A stretch of 64,000 nt of DNA from Alkalibaculum bacchi (GCF_937875145.1 NZ_CALNCS010000005.1:1-64000); one strand, 5' to 3'. Positions 26,520 to 36,572 are shown, counted from the stretch's first letter. Notes: generated by a model from the letters alone, not told the origin. Translations and numbers: made by a program.

Positions 26520-27869
26520 ATGAATATCCTATTGCCAAAAGAAATTACATATGCACTAGAAACAATCCAGCAGGCAGGCTTTGAGGCCTTTATCGTTGGT
26601 GGATGTGTTCGTGATGTTCTTATTGGGAGAGAAGTTCACGATTTTGATATTACTACTAATACATTACCCCCACAAATTCTTCAATTATTTTCTTCTTTTA
26701 CAGTGCTTGAAACAGGTATAAAACATGGTACCCTTACTGTAGTCATCAATCATATGCCAATAGAAATTACGACTTATCGAATTGATGGCACCTATACAGA
26801 TTATCGTCGTCCAGATGGAGTCCTTTTTACAAAGAGCTTAATGGAAGACTTAAAGCGAAGAGACTTTACCATGAATGCCCTAGCCTATAACCCCAAAACA
26901 GGTATAATCGATTATTTCAATGGTAAGGAAGATATATATAATAAAATCATTCGGACTGTAGGGAGTCCAGATGAGAGATTTACAGAAGATGGACTCAGGA
27001 TCATGAGGGCATTACGTTTTTCTGCTGTATTAGGGTTTCGAATTGAGGAGGATACGAAAAAGAGCATACATACTTATAAAGATAAACTGAAATACATTTC
27101 AATAGAGCGGATTACTTCAGAGTTTTCTAAGATGATTTGTGGTCAATATGTAGAAGAAGTTCTTCTAGAATTCTGGGATGTAATAGACGTAATCATCCCT
27201 GAATTATCGATACAATCAAAGGATGATCGTGCATACAAACTTTCCGTAAAAACTCTTGTTAATACACCACCTATCTTGTATCTACGAATGGCAACTCTAC
27301 TTCACAGTATAAGTAAGCAAGCGATATTGTCTTATGAAAAAGAGGAAAATATAGATAATAATCACTCTTCAGAAAAAAGTGCCTTTATAGTAAAGAAAAT
27401 ACTTCAAGATATGCGCTTTGATAAGGAAACCACTAATAGAGTCTATACTCTAATTTTCTATTATGATTTAGATTTAATTGAAGATAAACCCTATATAAAA
27501 AAGTGGATGAATAAACTAACGCCTAAAGTCCTAAAAGAACTATTACAACTAAGAAGGGCAAAGTCCCTCTCTCAAAATTCTAAAGATGATAAGGAATTAG
27601 GTAAAATTAGTACAATTAACTATTTGATAGATGAGATTATTGCGAGTAAAAGCTGTTATTCTATAAAAGGCTTAGCAATTAATGGACAAGATCTAATAAA
27701 AGCAGGAATCCCACAAGGTAAATTAATAGGTGAAATATTACAGAAGATTTTGGAAGAGGTTATTGAGGAAAAAGTGGATAATAACAAGAAAGACTTGCTT
27801 CATTTAGCGAAGCATATATATGGAGAAGGTGGTCAGCAAATATGCGACTTACATCGTAGTGAACAATGA
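26520..27869 (+). CDS. cca: CCA tRNA nucleotidyltransferase
   Basis: The enzyme adds or repairs the 3' CCA of tRNAs. The 449-aa protein has the class II nucleotidyltransferase motif GGCVRDVLIGREVHDFDITT, then RRDFTMNALAYN, the ERFTEDGLRIMRALRFSA motif, and an HD-like helical C-terminal region. Its length fits the Gram-positive type. A poly(A) polymerase role cannot be excluded. Start ATG follows ATGAGG. The last ~15 residues (GEGGQQICDLHRSEQ) are encoded by a repeat (AGGTGGTCAGCAAATATGCG), so the native end was overwritten; the TGA falls in a GAACAAT-type heptamer array. Confidence 0.92.
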   Translation: MNILLPKEITYALETIQQAGFEAFIVGGCVRDVLIGREVHDFDITTNTLPPQILQLFSSFTVLETGIKHGTLTVVINHMPIEITTYRIDGTYTDYRRPDGVLFTKSLMEDLKRRDFTMNALAYNPKTGIIDYFNGKEDIYNKIIRTVGSPDERFTEDGLRIMRALRFSAVLGFRIEEDTKKSIHTYKDKLKYISIERITSEFSKMICGQYVEEVLLEFWDVIDVIIPELSIQSKDDRAYKLSVKTLVNTPPILYLRMATLLHSISKQAILSYEKEENIDNNHSSEKSAFIVKKILQDMRFDKETTNRVYTLIFYYDLDLIEDKPYIKKWMNKLTPKVLKELLQLRRAKSLSQNSKDDKELGKISTINYLIDEIIASKSCYSIKGLAINGQDLIKAGIPQGKLIGEILQKILEEVIEEKVDNNKKDLLHLAKHIYGEGGQQICDLHRSEQ

Positions 27870-27938
27870 ATAATGAGCAATATAAGGATTTAGTAAGTCG
27901 CATATTTGTGCTGTTCCGTGTTCAATGTTCATTGTTCA
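27832..27938. repeat. Inverted-repeat element with GAACAAT/TTGTTCA heptamers, copy 1
   Basis: AAATATGCGACTTAC at 27838-27852 is an exact inverted copy of 27893-27907. Three GAACAAT-type heptamers follow the left arm (27861-27881) and four NTGTTCN-type heptamers follow the right arm (27911-27938). A second, more degenerate copy is at 60160-60292. Confidence 0.85.
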
Positions 27939-28007
27939 TTGAAGGTTTTGTATTCGGTTCTAAGTGATCGCTCATTATGTAGTTTATACGCTATAGTTCG
28001 TTTGTAG

Positions 28008-28034
28008 GGATCCTTCGCTTCGCTCCAGGATGAC
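28008..28034 (-). repeat. GTCATCC element, reverse
   Basis: A reverse copy of the GTCATCC...GGATCT element. A CTCGCC/GGCGAG hairpin and an AGGTGGTN array in reverse follow up to the topB stop. Confidence 0.8.
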
Positions 28035-28111
28035 AATAGCAGGAGCTTGGGTCTTTATCTCGCCCGAAGGCGAGTAATGATTTTGCTGACCACCTGACCA
28101 CCTAGACCACC

Positions 28112-30286
28112 TTATTTTAGCTTCAACTTCGCCAACGCATCCGCTAAAGCCGTATTAACCTCAGGCTGATCTTGATTATTCTTCTTTAGATATTTTTGTG
28201 CTTCTTTCTTTGTAATAGTCTTCTTCTCTGAATTCTTGCGCTTGTTAAAGGAACTTAATTTTTCCCTGTAGCCACATTTACAAGTAAAGATCTGACCTTC
28301 TCCTTGACCTTGTAGTGTAAGCCTTTTTTGGCACTGAGGGCATCTTGCGTTTGTGGTCTTGCTTATTCGTTTACGTGTTCCACACTCTCGGTCTATACAC
28401 ACTAGGACCGTGCCAAACTTATCCTTTTGTTCTAGCATGTGTTTTGCGCAGTTAGGGCACTTTTCACCAGTAATATTGTCGTGGACAAACTTACCCGTAT
28501 CTGTTTTGATTTCCTGTATCATGTCTTTAGTATAAACTTTTATGTCCTCTATAAATTTCTTCTTTGCCAATTTTCCGTTTTTTATAGCATCTAATTTAAG
28601 TTCCCAAGTTCCCGTTAGGTCTGGAGATTTTAAATCTTCCGGTGCCAAATCTAAGAGCTGGCGCCCTTTACTAGTGGTAATAATATCTTTTCCCTTTTTT
28701 TCTACGTAGAATTTATGAAAGATCTTCTCAATAATATCCGCCCGAGTAGCTACTGTACCAAGGCCTCCTGTCTCGCCTAATACCTTTGCAATTTTGCTGT
28801 TTTTTTGGTCCATGTACTTTGCAGGGTTTTCCATGGCAGATAGAAGTGTTGCCTCGTTAAAAAGGGGAGGAGGTGATGTCTGACCTTGTACTTTATGAAT
28901 ACTCTTAATGTCAATAAAAGAATTTTCTTCTAGAGGGCGTAAAGATACCTCTTTGTTTTCTTGTAGATTCTGATCTTTAGAGTACACCTCTTTCCAACCT
29001 AATTGAATAGGATGATTTCCTGTAGCTACAAAGATTTCACCACATACTTCAAGTTCAATGAGAAGCTGTTCGTATTTGTAAGGAGGAAATAATACAGAGA
29101 GAAAGCGCTTTACAACCAAATCAAATATCTTTCTTTCAGCATCAGAAAGGCTTGACAATATTACCTTTTCTTCCGTAGGGATAATGGCATGGTGATCGCT
29201 TACTTTGCTATTGTCTACAAAGTGTTTGCTTCCTTTAATTGGCATGTGGATCTGTCTTATAAAGGAGGAATAAGATTGTACTCTTACGGCATCTAGACGC
29301 TCCGACAATGTAGAGACCATATCTGTAGTCAAATATCTAGAATCTGTTCTAGGGTAGGTTAGTACCTTGTGATTTTCATATAGTCGCTGGGCGATAGATA
29401 GGGTTTCCTTAGCAGAAAAATCAAATAATCTATTGGCATCTCTTTGTAATTCCGTTAGATCATAGAGGAGAGGTGAATAAGAAGATTTTTCCTTTGTATC
29501 TACTTTTATCACTTTTGCCTGAACTTGACCTTGAAATTTCCCTAGGAGATTTTGAAGTTTATTCTCGTCAAAGATTCGACTTTCATTTGTCTTTTGGTTT
29601 TTCCATAAAAAAGAGTTGCTGTTTGCGCTAAGCTCAACTTCCCAGTAATTCTTAGGAACAAAATCCTTTATTTCCTTTTCTCGTGTGGCGATTAAATTAA
29701 GGGTTGGAGTCTGTACCCGGCCACAGGAAAGCTGTGCGTTATATTTACACGTTAAGGCCCTTGTAGCATTTATTCCTACAATCCAATCTGCTTCTGCTCT
29801 AGCTAAGGCAGAATAATATAAATTGTCGTAATTTCTACCATCCTTTAAGTGATTAAATCCATCTTTTATGGCCTTATCTGTAACAGAGGAGATCCACAAA
29901 CGTTTCATAGGCTTTTGGCAGTGTGCTTTTTCAGTAATCCACCTAGCCACCAGTTCTCCTTCTCGACCAGCATCTGTGGCTATAATGATTTCTGTAACAT
30001 CCTTTCGGTTTAGTTGCTTTTTAACAGCGTGAAATTGTTTGTTGGATTTTTTTATGACGTCTAATTTAAACGGAGAAGGCATCATAGGCAAGTCTTCTAT
30101 ATTCCATGATTTATATTTTTCATCATATCTTTCAGGAGATGCTAATTCTACCAGATGTCCTAAGGCCCAAGTCACGATGTACTCATTTCCTTCTATAAAT
30201 CCTTCACCCTTTTTATTGCATTTTAGTACTCTTGCTATATCACGACCTACAGAAGGTTTTTCTGCTAATACTAATTTTTTACTCAT
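28112..30286 (-). CDS. topB: DNA topoisomerase III
   Basis: This type IA topoisomerase decatenates and relaxes DNA. The 724-aa protein has the TOPRIM motifs (EKPSVGRDIA; DAGREGE), the catalytic Tyr in LTYPRTDSRYL, and the C-terminal zinc-ribbon region CPNCAKHML...CPQCQKR. Its length fits Firmicute TopB. GAAAGGAAA before the ATG is a good site. It may share a transcript with the gerKB gene just upstream on the same strand. Confidence 0.94.
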   Translation of the reverse strand: MSKKLVLAEKPSVGRDIARVLKCNKKGEGFIEGNEYIVTWALGHLVELASPERYDEKYKSWNIEDLPMMPSPFKLDVIKKSNKQFHAVKKQLNRKDVTEIIIATDAGREGELVARWITEKAHCQKPMKRLWISSVTDKAIKDGFNHLKDGRNYDNLYYSALARAEADWIVGINATRALTCKYNAQLSCGRVQTPTLNLIATREKEIKDFVPKNYWEVELSANSNSFLWKNQKTNESRIFDENKLQNLLGKFQGQVQAKVIKVDTKEKSSYSPLLYDLTELQRDANRLFDFSAKETLSIAQRLYENHKVLTYPRTDSRYLTTDMVSTLSERLDAVRVQSYSSFIRQIHMPIKGSKHFVDNSKVSDHHAIIPTEEKVILSSLSDAERKIFDLVVKRFLSVLFPPYKYEQLLIELEVCGEIFVATGNHPIQLGWKEVYSKDQNLQENKEVSLRPLEENSFIDIKSIHKVQGQTSPPPLFNEATLLSAMENPAKYMDQKNSKIAKVLGETGGLGTVATRADIIEKIFHKFYVEKKGKDIITTSKGRQLLDLAPEDLKSPDLTGTWELKLDAIKNGKLAKKKFIEDIKVYTKDMIQEIKTDTGKFVHDNITGEKCPNCAKHMLEQKDKFGTVLVCIDRECGTRKRISKTTNARCPQCQKRLTLQGQGEGQIFTCKCGYREKLSSFNKRKNSEKKTITKKEAQKYLKKNNQDQPEVNTALADALAKLKLK

Positions 30287-30338
30287 TGTAGTTTCCTTTC
30301 GACTTCATTCTATAGCTTAGTATACCACAATTAGATTG

Positions 30339-31445
30339 TTAATTATTGATGTCCTTCTGCGCTAATTGCAATTTTATCTTGATCTGAAGCAAGGAAAATG
30401 CGATTAATGGAATCATTACGAAATTTACAAGGGTAATATATTGTAAAGCATTTAATAGCCTAAAGAAGAGCAAGGAATCTCTAACAGCAAAATGAGTACA
30501 GACAAATACAAGAGCAGAAAGAATGTAAATAACATATTTTCTTTGCTTTTGTGTTATGCCGTATGTCTTAAGAATGAGTAAAATTCCGTAAAAAGTGATA
30601 CAGTATTTTAGAATCCAGCCCCCTACAGTTTGAAGCATAACGTATAGCTCTCCAAAGTCAAAAAATTGATAAAAGCTCACTAGTTGGGTCTGCAGTAATT
30701 TAGGATAATTCATGGTAATTGCTCGTTCTGGAGTAAAGGTCATGAGTATGCCCATTGCGGAGACGATTTCCATCTGAATGAGATAGATGAGAGCGCTCAC
30801 TACGGCTATAGTCATTTTGTTTCTCTTATCTTGTATATAGCTTAAATAAGGAAATACGATAGAAAGGTGCCCATATAATCCTAATGTCTCTAGTATGCAG
30901 ATGAGAAAGCCTTTTGTAATGCCGTTTTCAAAAATAGGAAATAAAAGCTCTACTTTCTTATCTGGGGTAGTTAAGGCACCTAAATTAATTCCTGCAATTG
31001 AGATGAGGATAATTCCCACGATAGAAATGGTTATTATAGCGGATATTTTTTTATTTACTACGTACATGGCTGGCAGGACAAAAAATAGCCCGTAATACCA
31101 TTTAGGTGTTTCAATGCTCATATGATTATGCATAGCATCTGCTTCTACGCCAGCGCTTTCGATTAAAATTAAAAACGACGTCAGTATAAATAACCCTATG
31201 AAAACATTTCCTAGGGTTTCCCCAAATGCTATCCGATATATTTTGACTATATTTTTTTCTTCAGAGGATTTCCAAATTTTCATAAAGTATAGTCCAATTA
31301 TTAAGATAAGTATTGAAGAGACGATGACCGCTACCCAGGTGTCCCTCCAACCATCTACTAAAAATATCCTAGGATAGGTTTTTAAAGAAATAATGCTGAC
31401 AGACCATATGAGAAACATCAAGTGATAAGGATTAAATCGATCCAT
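30339..31445 (-). CDS. gerKB: Spore germination permease, GerKB/GerAB-like
   Basis: The 368-aa protein has ten hydrophobic segments and the APC-like fold of GerAB-type germinant-receptor B subunits, which bind nutrient germinants in the spore inner membrane. The N-terminal FLIWSVSIISLKTYPRIFLV and TPERAITMNYPKLLQTQ segments are typical. It diverges from gerKA-gerKC rather than following them. That arrangement occurs in C. perfringens. No germinant can be inferred. Confidence 0.85.
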   Translation of the reverse strand: MDRFNPYHLMFLIWSVSIISLKTYPRIFLVDGWRDTWVAVIVSSILILIIGLYFMKIWKSSEEKNIVKIYRIAFGETLGNVFIGLFILTSFLILIESAGVEADAMHNHMSIETPKWYYGLFFVLPAMYVVNKKISAIITISIVGIILISIAGINLGALTTPDKKVELLFPIFENGITKGFLICILETLGLYGHLSIVFPYLSYIQDKRNKMTIAVVSALIYLIQMEIVSAMGILMTFTPERAITMNYPKLLQTQLVSFYQFFDFGELYVMLQTVGGWILKYCITFYGILLILKTYGITQKQRKYVIYILSALVFVCTHFAVRDSLLFFRLLNALQYITLVNFVMIPLIAFSLLQIKIKLQLAQKDINN

Positions 31446-31619
31446 AATTGATACCTCTTATTTAATATTGAGCTACTTATTGTGTAATTAAAATGCATCA
31501 GCTGTGCCCTAAGGAGATTATTGCCATGGTAAGCTTGAATCATACTACTATTTTTCGTTTTATCGAATAAAAAAAGAATATCTTCAAAAACTAAAAAGTG
31601 TATGGAATGAGGTGATTAG

Positions 31620-33032
31620 ATGGATTTGAGTTTAGAAGTATTGCAACAGAAACTGAACAATAGTTCAGATGTAATCTACCGCAAGATTTATTGTCAAGAC
31701 GAGTTGATTACGATAGTGGGAATAGAAAATATGATAGATGGCACAAAACTCAGTCAGTACATTATCGAGCCCTTGTTAAATTATAATAAACCAATCTCTG
31801 ATGTAGAAACCTTGTGCAGGGAATCTATACTCGCTAACCCAGCGTCGGAAGTAAGTTCTATAGAAGAAGCTTTTGAGCACCTCTCTAGTGGGTGTGTACT
31901 CTTATTCTTTACTTCTTATACGGAGGTCATCCATTGCAATGTAGCTGGTTTTGCCAAAAGATCAGTAGATATTCCTACATCAGAGGCTACTGTAAAAGGG
32001 CCTCGAGAAGGCTTCTCAGAAGATATTCAAGACAATCTCTCCCTTATTCGCCGAAGATTAAAGACATCAGACATGAAGGCAGAAAAATTTAAATTAGGAA
32101 AGAAGTCTCTAACATCCTGCTATATGCTTTATATAGAAGGAACTGCACCAGCGGAAGTGGTAAAATACGTGCGAGAAAAGATTGAAGACGTTGCCATTAG
32201 TAGAGATTATATCTTTTACTCTAATAATATTGAGGAATCCCTCAAGGCGAAGGGTACGGCATTTGATACAGTAGGCTATTCTGAGAAGCCAGACATCTGT
32301 GCACAAAAGATCAGCGAAGGCCGCATCATCATGCTAGTAGATGGAAGCTCTAATGTAGCTATCGTTCCTTATTTTTTTAACGATTCCTTTCAGGTTACAG
32401 ATGATTATACTATGAATAAATATATGGCAAATACCGCTAGGTTCTTGCGATTTATCTCCTTTTGGGCAGCTACATTAGCACCAGGAATCTATATTGCTTT
32501 GGTTACCCATCATTTTCGGTTAATACCAACGATCCTCTTGTTTAAACTGGCAATGTACCGCGCTGTAGTGCCTGTACCCACCATTATAGAGCTCATAATT
32601 ATGATAGGATTTTTTCAGATCCTTCGAGAAGCTGCTGTGCGATTACCTCAACCTATTGGTTCTACTTTAAGTATTATCGGTGCCTTAATATTAGGAGATG
32701 CGGCAGTGGCGTCGGGCTTAGCCTCCCAAATTACCGTTGTAGTTGTAGGAATTACATCTATATGCTCTTATCTTGTGCCGAAGCTGTATATTGCAATTTT
32801 TTACTGGAATACGCTCATAGTAATTTTATCCGCCCTCTTAGGATTGCCAGGTTTCTATACAGGCTTTGTCATGCTCATTGCCCATATGGCAGATTTAAAT
32901 ACAGTGGGATATCCTTATGCTAATCCAATAGCAACTAGGAGCGTGCTTAAGTACCAAGATCTTATTTATAGGGGGACTTTAAATGAAATAGGGAATCCCA
33001 TATTTTTTGATGAGGGGGGTGAGAACGAATGA
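31620..33032 (+). CDS. gerKA: Spore germination protein GerKA/GerAA
   Basis: This is the A subunit of the spore nutrient receptor. The 470-aa protein has a soluble N-terminal domain (about 1-240; CVLLFFTSYTEVIHCNV, VKGPREGFSEDIQDNLSLIRRRLK) and a membrane domain of about five segments (about 275-440, SFWAATLAPGIYIAL). GAGGTG precedes the ATG. The gerKC start overlaps its stop by 4 bp (ATGA). Confidence 0.93.
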   Translation: MDLSLEVLQQKLNNSSDVIYRKIYCQDELITIVGIENMIDGTKLSQYIIEPLLNYNKPISDVETLCRESILANPASEVSSIEEAFEHLSSGCVLLFFTSYTEVIHCNVAGFAKRSVDIPTSEATVKGPREGFSEDIQDNLSLIRRRLKTSDMKAEKFKLGKKSLTSCYMLYIEGTAPAEVVKYVREKIEDVAISRDYIFYSNNIEESLKAKGTAFDTVGYSEKPDICAQKISEGRIIMLVDGSSNVAIVPYFFNDSFQVTDDYTMNKYMANTARFLRFISFWAATLAPGIYIALVTHHFRLIPTILLFKLAMYRAVVPVPTIIELIIMIGFFQILREAAVRLPQPIGSTLSIIGALILGDAAVASGLASQITVVVVGITSICSYLVPKLYIAIFYWNTLIVILSALLGLPGFYTGFVMLIAHMADLNTVGYPYANPIATRSVLKYQDLIYRGTLNEIGNPIFFDEGGENE

Positions 33033-34138
33033 AGAAAAGGTTATTATATATTATGCTCACCTTTTCTCTTGTTTTCAGTGGATGCTATGGCTATAAAGAC
33101 ATGAATAAGGTAAATTTTGTCGCCTCAGGATTAATTGACGAAGATGAATCGGGTAATGTAATCCTTTATAGTGAGGTGTTTTCTGGTGATAGAGGCAATA
33201 CTACCCAAGGTGCTACAAGCAAGCGAATAGTCCTTGAAGGAAGAGGAGCTACTATAAATCAAGCGTTCTATACTATGCAAAGGTCGTCCACTTACCCCAT
33301 GGCCTACGATGTAATGAAGGCCCTTATATTTACAGAGAGACTAGCGAAGCATGGTCTTACAGATCATTTAGATACGATACTTCGAAATCAAAAGCCTACA
33401 ATAAAAATATTTGCCTTTATATTAGAAGGAGATCCTGTAGAATTTTTAAGTACTCGTCTTCAAGATGAACAGTTTACCGGGATATTTTTAGAAGATATGA
33501 TGGTCATGCAGAAGGATCAGCAAGAGATTTTGCCCATACGCCTCAATGAGTTTTATAATGAGCGGATACAATCTGGAAGAATAAGCCTCCTTCCTACCGT
33601 TGCACTATGTCAGGAACCAGAAGAAAAGAGAATTACTACGACAGGAGCAGCTATACTAAAGGAGGATAAAATGGTGGGAAAATTAGATACTAAAGAGCTA
33701 GCAGTTTACCAGTCCATGATCAATAATATTAAAGAAAGCAATCTCACCATAGAAAATCCAGAAGATAGCGGCCATTTGATCTCACTTCTAATTTTAAAAA
33801 ATAAGGCAAAACAAGATATTGAGTACGATGGAGAAAAGGTCATCTTAAAAATGCAGATAGACTTGCTCACATCTATTATGGGGATAGAAGGTAATACTAA
33901 AATAATGGATAAGGAAAAAGAAATTGTTGAGGCAGCGTCTAAGGAAGTGGAAAAGAGAGGAAAGGAGTTGTTTTATAAGTTCCAAGAACAAAATATTGAC
34001 CTCTTTCACATAGGGACGGATCTTAGTCGAAAATACCCAAATGTTCATGTGCCAAATATTTTAGAAAATGCAGAAATTGAATTAGATGTGCAAGTTAGAA
34101 TAGAATCTAGTCAGAATATTACAGATTTTCAGCGATAA
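33029..34138 (+). CDS. gerKC: Ger(x)C lipoprotein, GerKC/GerAC-like
   Basis: The C subunit is a lipoprotein of the germinant receptor. The signal ends in a lipobox, LVFSGC-YGY, and the 369-aa body has the Ger(x)C pattern (GYKDMNKVNFVASGLIDED near the N-terminus and a long amphipathic C-terminal region). Translation is coupled to gerKA by an ATGA overlap. Expression in the forespore by SigG is expected from family knowledge, but I could not pick a secure promoter. Confidence 0.92.
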   Translation: MKKRLLYIMLTFSLVFSGCYGYKDMNKVNFVASGLIDEDESGNVILYSEVFSGDRGNTTQGATSKRIVLEGRGATINQAFYTMQRSSTYPMAYDVMKALIFTERLAKHGLTDHLDTILRNQKPTIKIFAFILEGDPVEFLSTRLQDEQFTGIFLEDMMVMQKDQQEILPIRLNEFYNERIQSGRISLLPTVALCQEPEEKRITTTGAAILKEDKMVGKLDTKELAVYQSMINNIKESNLTIENPEDSGHLISLLILKNKAKQDIEYDGEKVILKMQIDLLTSIMGIEGNTKIMDKEKEIVEAASKEVEKRGKELFYKFQEQNIDLFHIGTDLSRKYPNVHVPNILENAEIELDVQVRIESSQNITDFQR

Positions 34139-34175
34139 TTCATAAAATAGTGAAATACAGCGAATGGCTTTTCTC

Positions 34176-34204
34176 TTGCATAAAAAATACCCCTATAGTA
34201 TTAT
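34176..34204 (+). promoter_or_regulatory. Promoter of proA
   Basis: TTGCAT (34176-34181) and TATTAT (34199-34204) are 17 bp apart. The leader then forms a long hairpin (GCTCCTGCTTTAAG with TTAAAGTAGGAGC, 34232-34266) without a T run. Confidence 0.6.
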
Positions 34205-34311
34205 TATACTAATCAGTTTATACATGAGGGCAAGCTCCTGCTTTAAGTCTTAAAGTAGGAGCCTTACTCTATAGTAATGAGTGAAAAATTAAGGATTGGT
34301 AGGTGTTAAAT

Positions 34312-35607
34312 ATGAGTACATATGAAGCGGCAAGTAAAGCCAAAAGGGCATCAATAGATTTAGCAGCATGTGATACGGATTGCAAAGATAAAGCTTTGCT
34401 TGAAATAGCAAGTGAACTCAAAAGCAGGATGAAAGATGTTTTACAGGCAAATGCAGAGGATCTGGAAAGAAGTGAAAAAGAGAACTTGCCTGCACCACTT
34501 CTAAAGAGGTTAAAATTTGATGAAAGCAAGATTATGGACGTTATTGCTGGTATTGAAAGTTTGAGAAAACTGCCAGAGCCTGTTGGAAAGACTCTTGCGT
34601 CTACTGCCTTAGATACGGATTTAGAATTATATAAAGTTAGTTGCCCTATTGGGGTTATTGGGGTTATTTTTGAATCAAGACCAGATGCGTTAGTTCAAAT
34701 TTCTACTCTTTGTTTAAAAAGTGGAAATGCGGTTATCTTAAAGGGGGGGAGCGAAGCCCACAATACGAACCGAATTTTATGGGAAATCATTAAAACAGCT
34801 ACAGAAAGAGCTGGTCTGCCAAAAGGATGGATTCAGCTTATTGAAACGCGAGAAGACGTGAATGCTATGTTAAAGTTAGATGACTATATTGATTTGATTA
34901 TACCAAGAGGGTCCAATGAGTTCGTAAAATGGATTATGGAAAACTCCAATATCCCTGTATTAGGTCATGCAGATGGTATTTGCCACGCTTATGTAGATGA
35001 AAACGCAGATTTAGATATGGCTGTAAATGTAGTCTTAGACTCAAAGACCCAATACGTAGCCGTATGCAATGCAACAGAGACATTACTTGTCCACGCTAAT
35101 ATTGCTAAAAGATTTTTGCCACTTCTTAAAAAAGGGATGGAAGCAAAAAACGTAGAGCTAGTAGGGGACGAAAGAGTGCGAGAGTTTATCCCTGTAGGTG
35201 TAGCTACGGAAGAAGATTGGGAGACGGAGTATTTAGATTATAAGTTGTCTATAAAAATTGTAGACAGTTTGTTAGAAGCGATTGAACACATTAACACCTA
35301 TAGTTCTGGTCATACGGAAGCTATTATTACAGAGGACAAGGAACGGGTAGAAACCTTTATGAATTTAGTAGACTCTGGTAATGTCTTTTGGAATTGCTCC
35401 ACTAGATTTAGTGATGGATTCCGCTATGGATTTGGCGCAGAAGTAGGTATTAGCACCAATAAAATCCACGCTAGGGGACCTGTAGGCTTAGAAGGTCTTT
35501 TAATTTACAAATATAAGATGATTGGACATGGTAATATTGTAGGAGATTATGAAAGCCATAAAAGGACCTACAAGCATACGAAATTAGATAAAGAATTTAA
35601 GCTCTAA
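34312..35607 (+). CDS. proA: Glutamate-5-semialdehyde dehydrogenase
   Basis: This NADPH-dependent enzyme reduces gamma-glutamyl phosphate in proline synthesis. The 431-aa protein has the Rossmann-like ESRPDALVQ and the catalytic-Cys region (VCNATETLLVH), with DGICHAYVDENADLD and the terminal GARGPVGLEGL-like RGPVGLEGLLIYKY. A GTG at 34303 with AAGGA is also possible; I chose ATG 34312 for its homology to the family start (MSTYEAASKAKRA). ProB is not adjacent. proC is at 18.3 kb. Confidence 0.93.
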   Translation: MSTYEAASKAKRASIDLAACDTDCKDKALLEIASELKSRMKDVLQANAEDLERSEKENLPAPLLKRLKFDESKIMDVIAGIESLRKLPEPVGKTLASTALDTDLELYKVSCPIGVIGVIFESRPDALVQISTLCLKSGNAVILKGGSEAHNTNRILWEIIKTATERAGLPKGWIQLIETREDVNAMLKLDDYIDLIIPRGSNEFVKWIMENSNIPVLGHADGICHAYVDENADLDMAVNVVLDSKTQYVAVCNATETLLVHANIAKRFLPLLKKGMEAKNVELVGDERVREFIPVGVATEEDWETEYLDYKLSIKIVDSLLEAIEHINTYSSGHTEAIITEDKERVETFMNLVDSGNVFWNCSTRFSDGFRYGFGAEVGISTNKIHARGPVGLEGLLIYKYKMIGHGNIVGDYESHKRTYKHTKLDKEFKL

Positions 35608-35623
35608 ACAAAATAGACTATAT

Positions 35624-35662
35624 AAAAAAAGTTATCTCATTAAAAATGAGATAACTTTTTTT
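35624..35662 (+). terminator. proA terminator
   Basis: AAAGTTATCTCAT pairs with ATGAGATAACTTT, loop TAAAA, and a T run follows. Confidence 0.9.
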
Positions 35663-35669
35663 AGCGGCG

Positions 35670-36031
35670 AGCGATCAGCTATCAGGATCGGGTATTCCTT
35701 TTGGGTCAACAATGTGCCTTCGGCACTTAAAGAGACGCACGAATCAAACATTAGCTAACTACTCAGTCATTCTTGAGCACAGCGAAGAATCTTCACCTCT
35801 AAACCGACTCAAAAGGAATACTCCAAAGCTGGTGACTAGAGACTAATGACTGAAAGTGCCAAGGGCACTTTCCTGTCATATTTCTGCCACAATCTTTGAC
35901 TATAATCATCTCAAAGAAAGAAATAGAAAGGATGATTAGAGTAATCATAAACCGATATGTAAATAAGAAAATAGATGAAAAGACGTATCCAAGAACGAAA
36001 AAGGTTCTTAACAAATACGAGGAGTGATAAT
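35670..36031. other. Gene-free region with the long composite repeat
   Basis: It holds GCGATCAGCTATCAGG-type heptamers, GGTATTCC...GGGTC, a GTGCC/GGCAC hairpin, the GTCATTC...GAATCT element at 35765-35792, the AAAAGGAATAC arm and GACTAGN heptamers at about 35838-35858. The final ~150 bp may carry the promoter of the SHOCT gene. Confidence 0.6.
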
Positions 36032-36265
36032 ATGATGGGTAGAGGATTTTATGCAAATGGAGCTTGTTTTGCTGGTGGAGGCTTATGGGGCTCACTTATG
36101 ATGTTAGGCTTATTTTTGCTAACAGCTGCATTGGTCATCTGGGCTGTAAAAATATTTACATCAAAGGATCATCAAATGATAGAGGAATTAAAAATGAAGT
36201 TTGTTTTAGGAGAGATTACAGAAGAAGAATATCTAAAGAAAAAAGAAGTATTAAAAAGAAAGTGA
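36032..36265 (+). CDS. SHOCT-domain small membrane protein
   Basis: The 77-aa protein has a Gly-rich N-terminus (MMGRGFYANGACFAGGG), a single hydrophobic segment (about 20-44), and a C-terminal SHOCT motif (MKFVLGEITEEEYLKKKEVL). CGAGGAG stands before two neighbouring ATGs. The next ORF starts 10 bp later. It is part of a small cluster with the two-component system downstream. Function is unknown. Confidence 0.8.
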   Translation: MMGRGFYANGACFAGGGLWGSLMMLGLFLLTAALVIWAVKIFTSKDHQMIEELKMKFVLGEITEEEYLKKKEVLKRK

Positions 36266-36275
36266 GTGGATTGGA

Positions 36276-36488
36276 TTGAAAAAAGGAATTGTTTTATTGA
36301 TTATTGTGGGTTTCTTGTTCATGGCTACAGGAATTGTGGGAAGCGTACTAATTCAAAATTCCTTAGAAGATATGGTTCAATCAACCGAAAATGAAGAATA
36401 TGAAGTAAGTGGGGGTACAGGAAGAGGAAGGCAAGGTATGGGAATGCAATACTTTAGAAATAATGAAGACTGCCCCTATTATAATTAA
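36276..36488 (+). CDS. Small single-TM protein, hypothetical
   Basis: The 70-aa protein starts with an apparent TTG and a hydrophobic segment (KKGIVLLIIVGFLFMATGIVG), then an acidic stretch and a Gly/Met/Arg-rich tail (GRGRQGMGMQYFRNN) ending in DCPYYN. The ribosome site is poor, so the start is uncertain. The short distance and same strand suggest cotranscription with the SHOCT gene. Confidence 0.6.
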   Translation: MKKGIVLLIIVGFLFMATGIVGSVLIQNSLEDMVQSTENEEYEVSGGTGRGRQGMGMQYFRNNEDCPYYN

Positions 36489-36572
36489 CTAAAAAGTACA
36501 AAGTTAATTAGTCGCTTACGAAAAACCTTATAAGTTGTAATGTTGGAAGTGAAAACAATTGTTTTAACATAG

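Noticed and set aside
36032..36488. Toxin-antitoxin pair
   Set aside because: The two small proteins are membrane proteins (SHOCT and single TM) followed by a two-component system; no DNA-binding antitoxin pattern is present.
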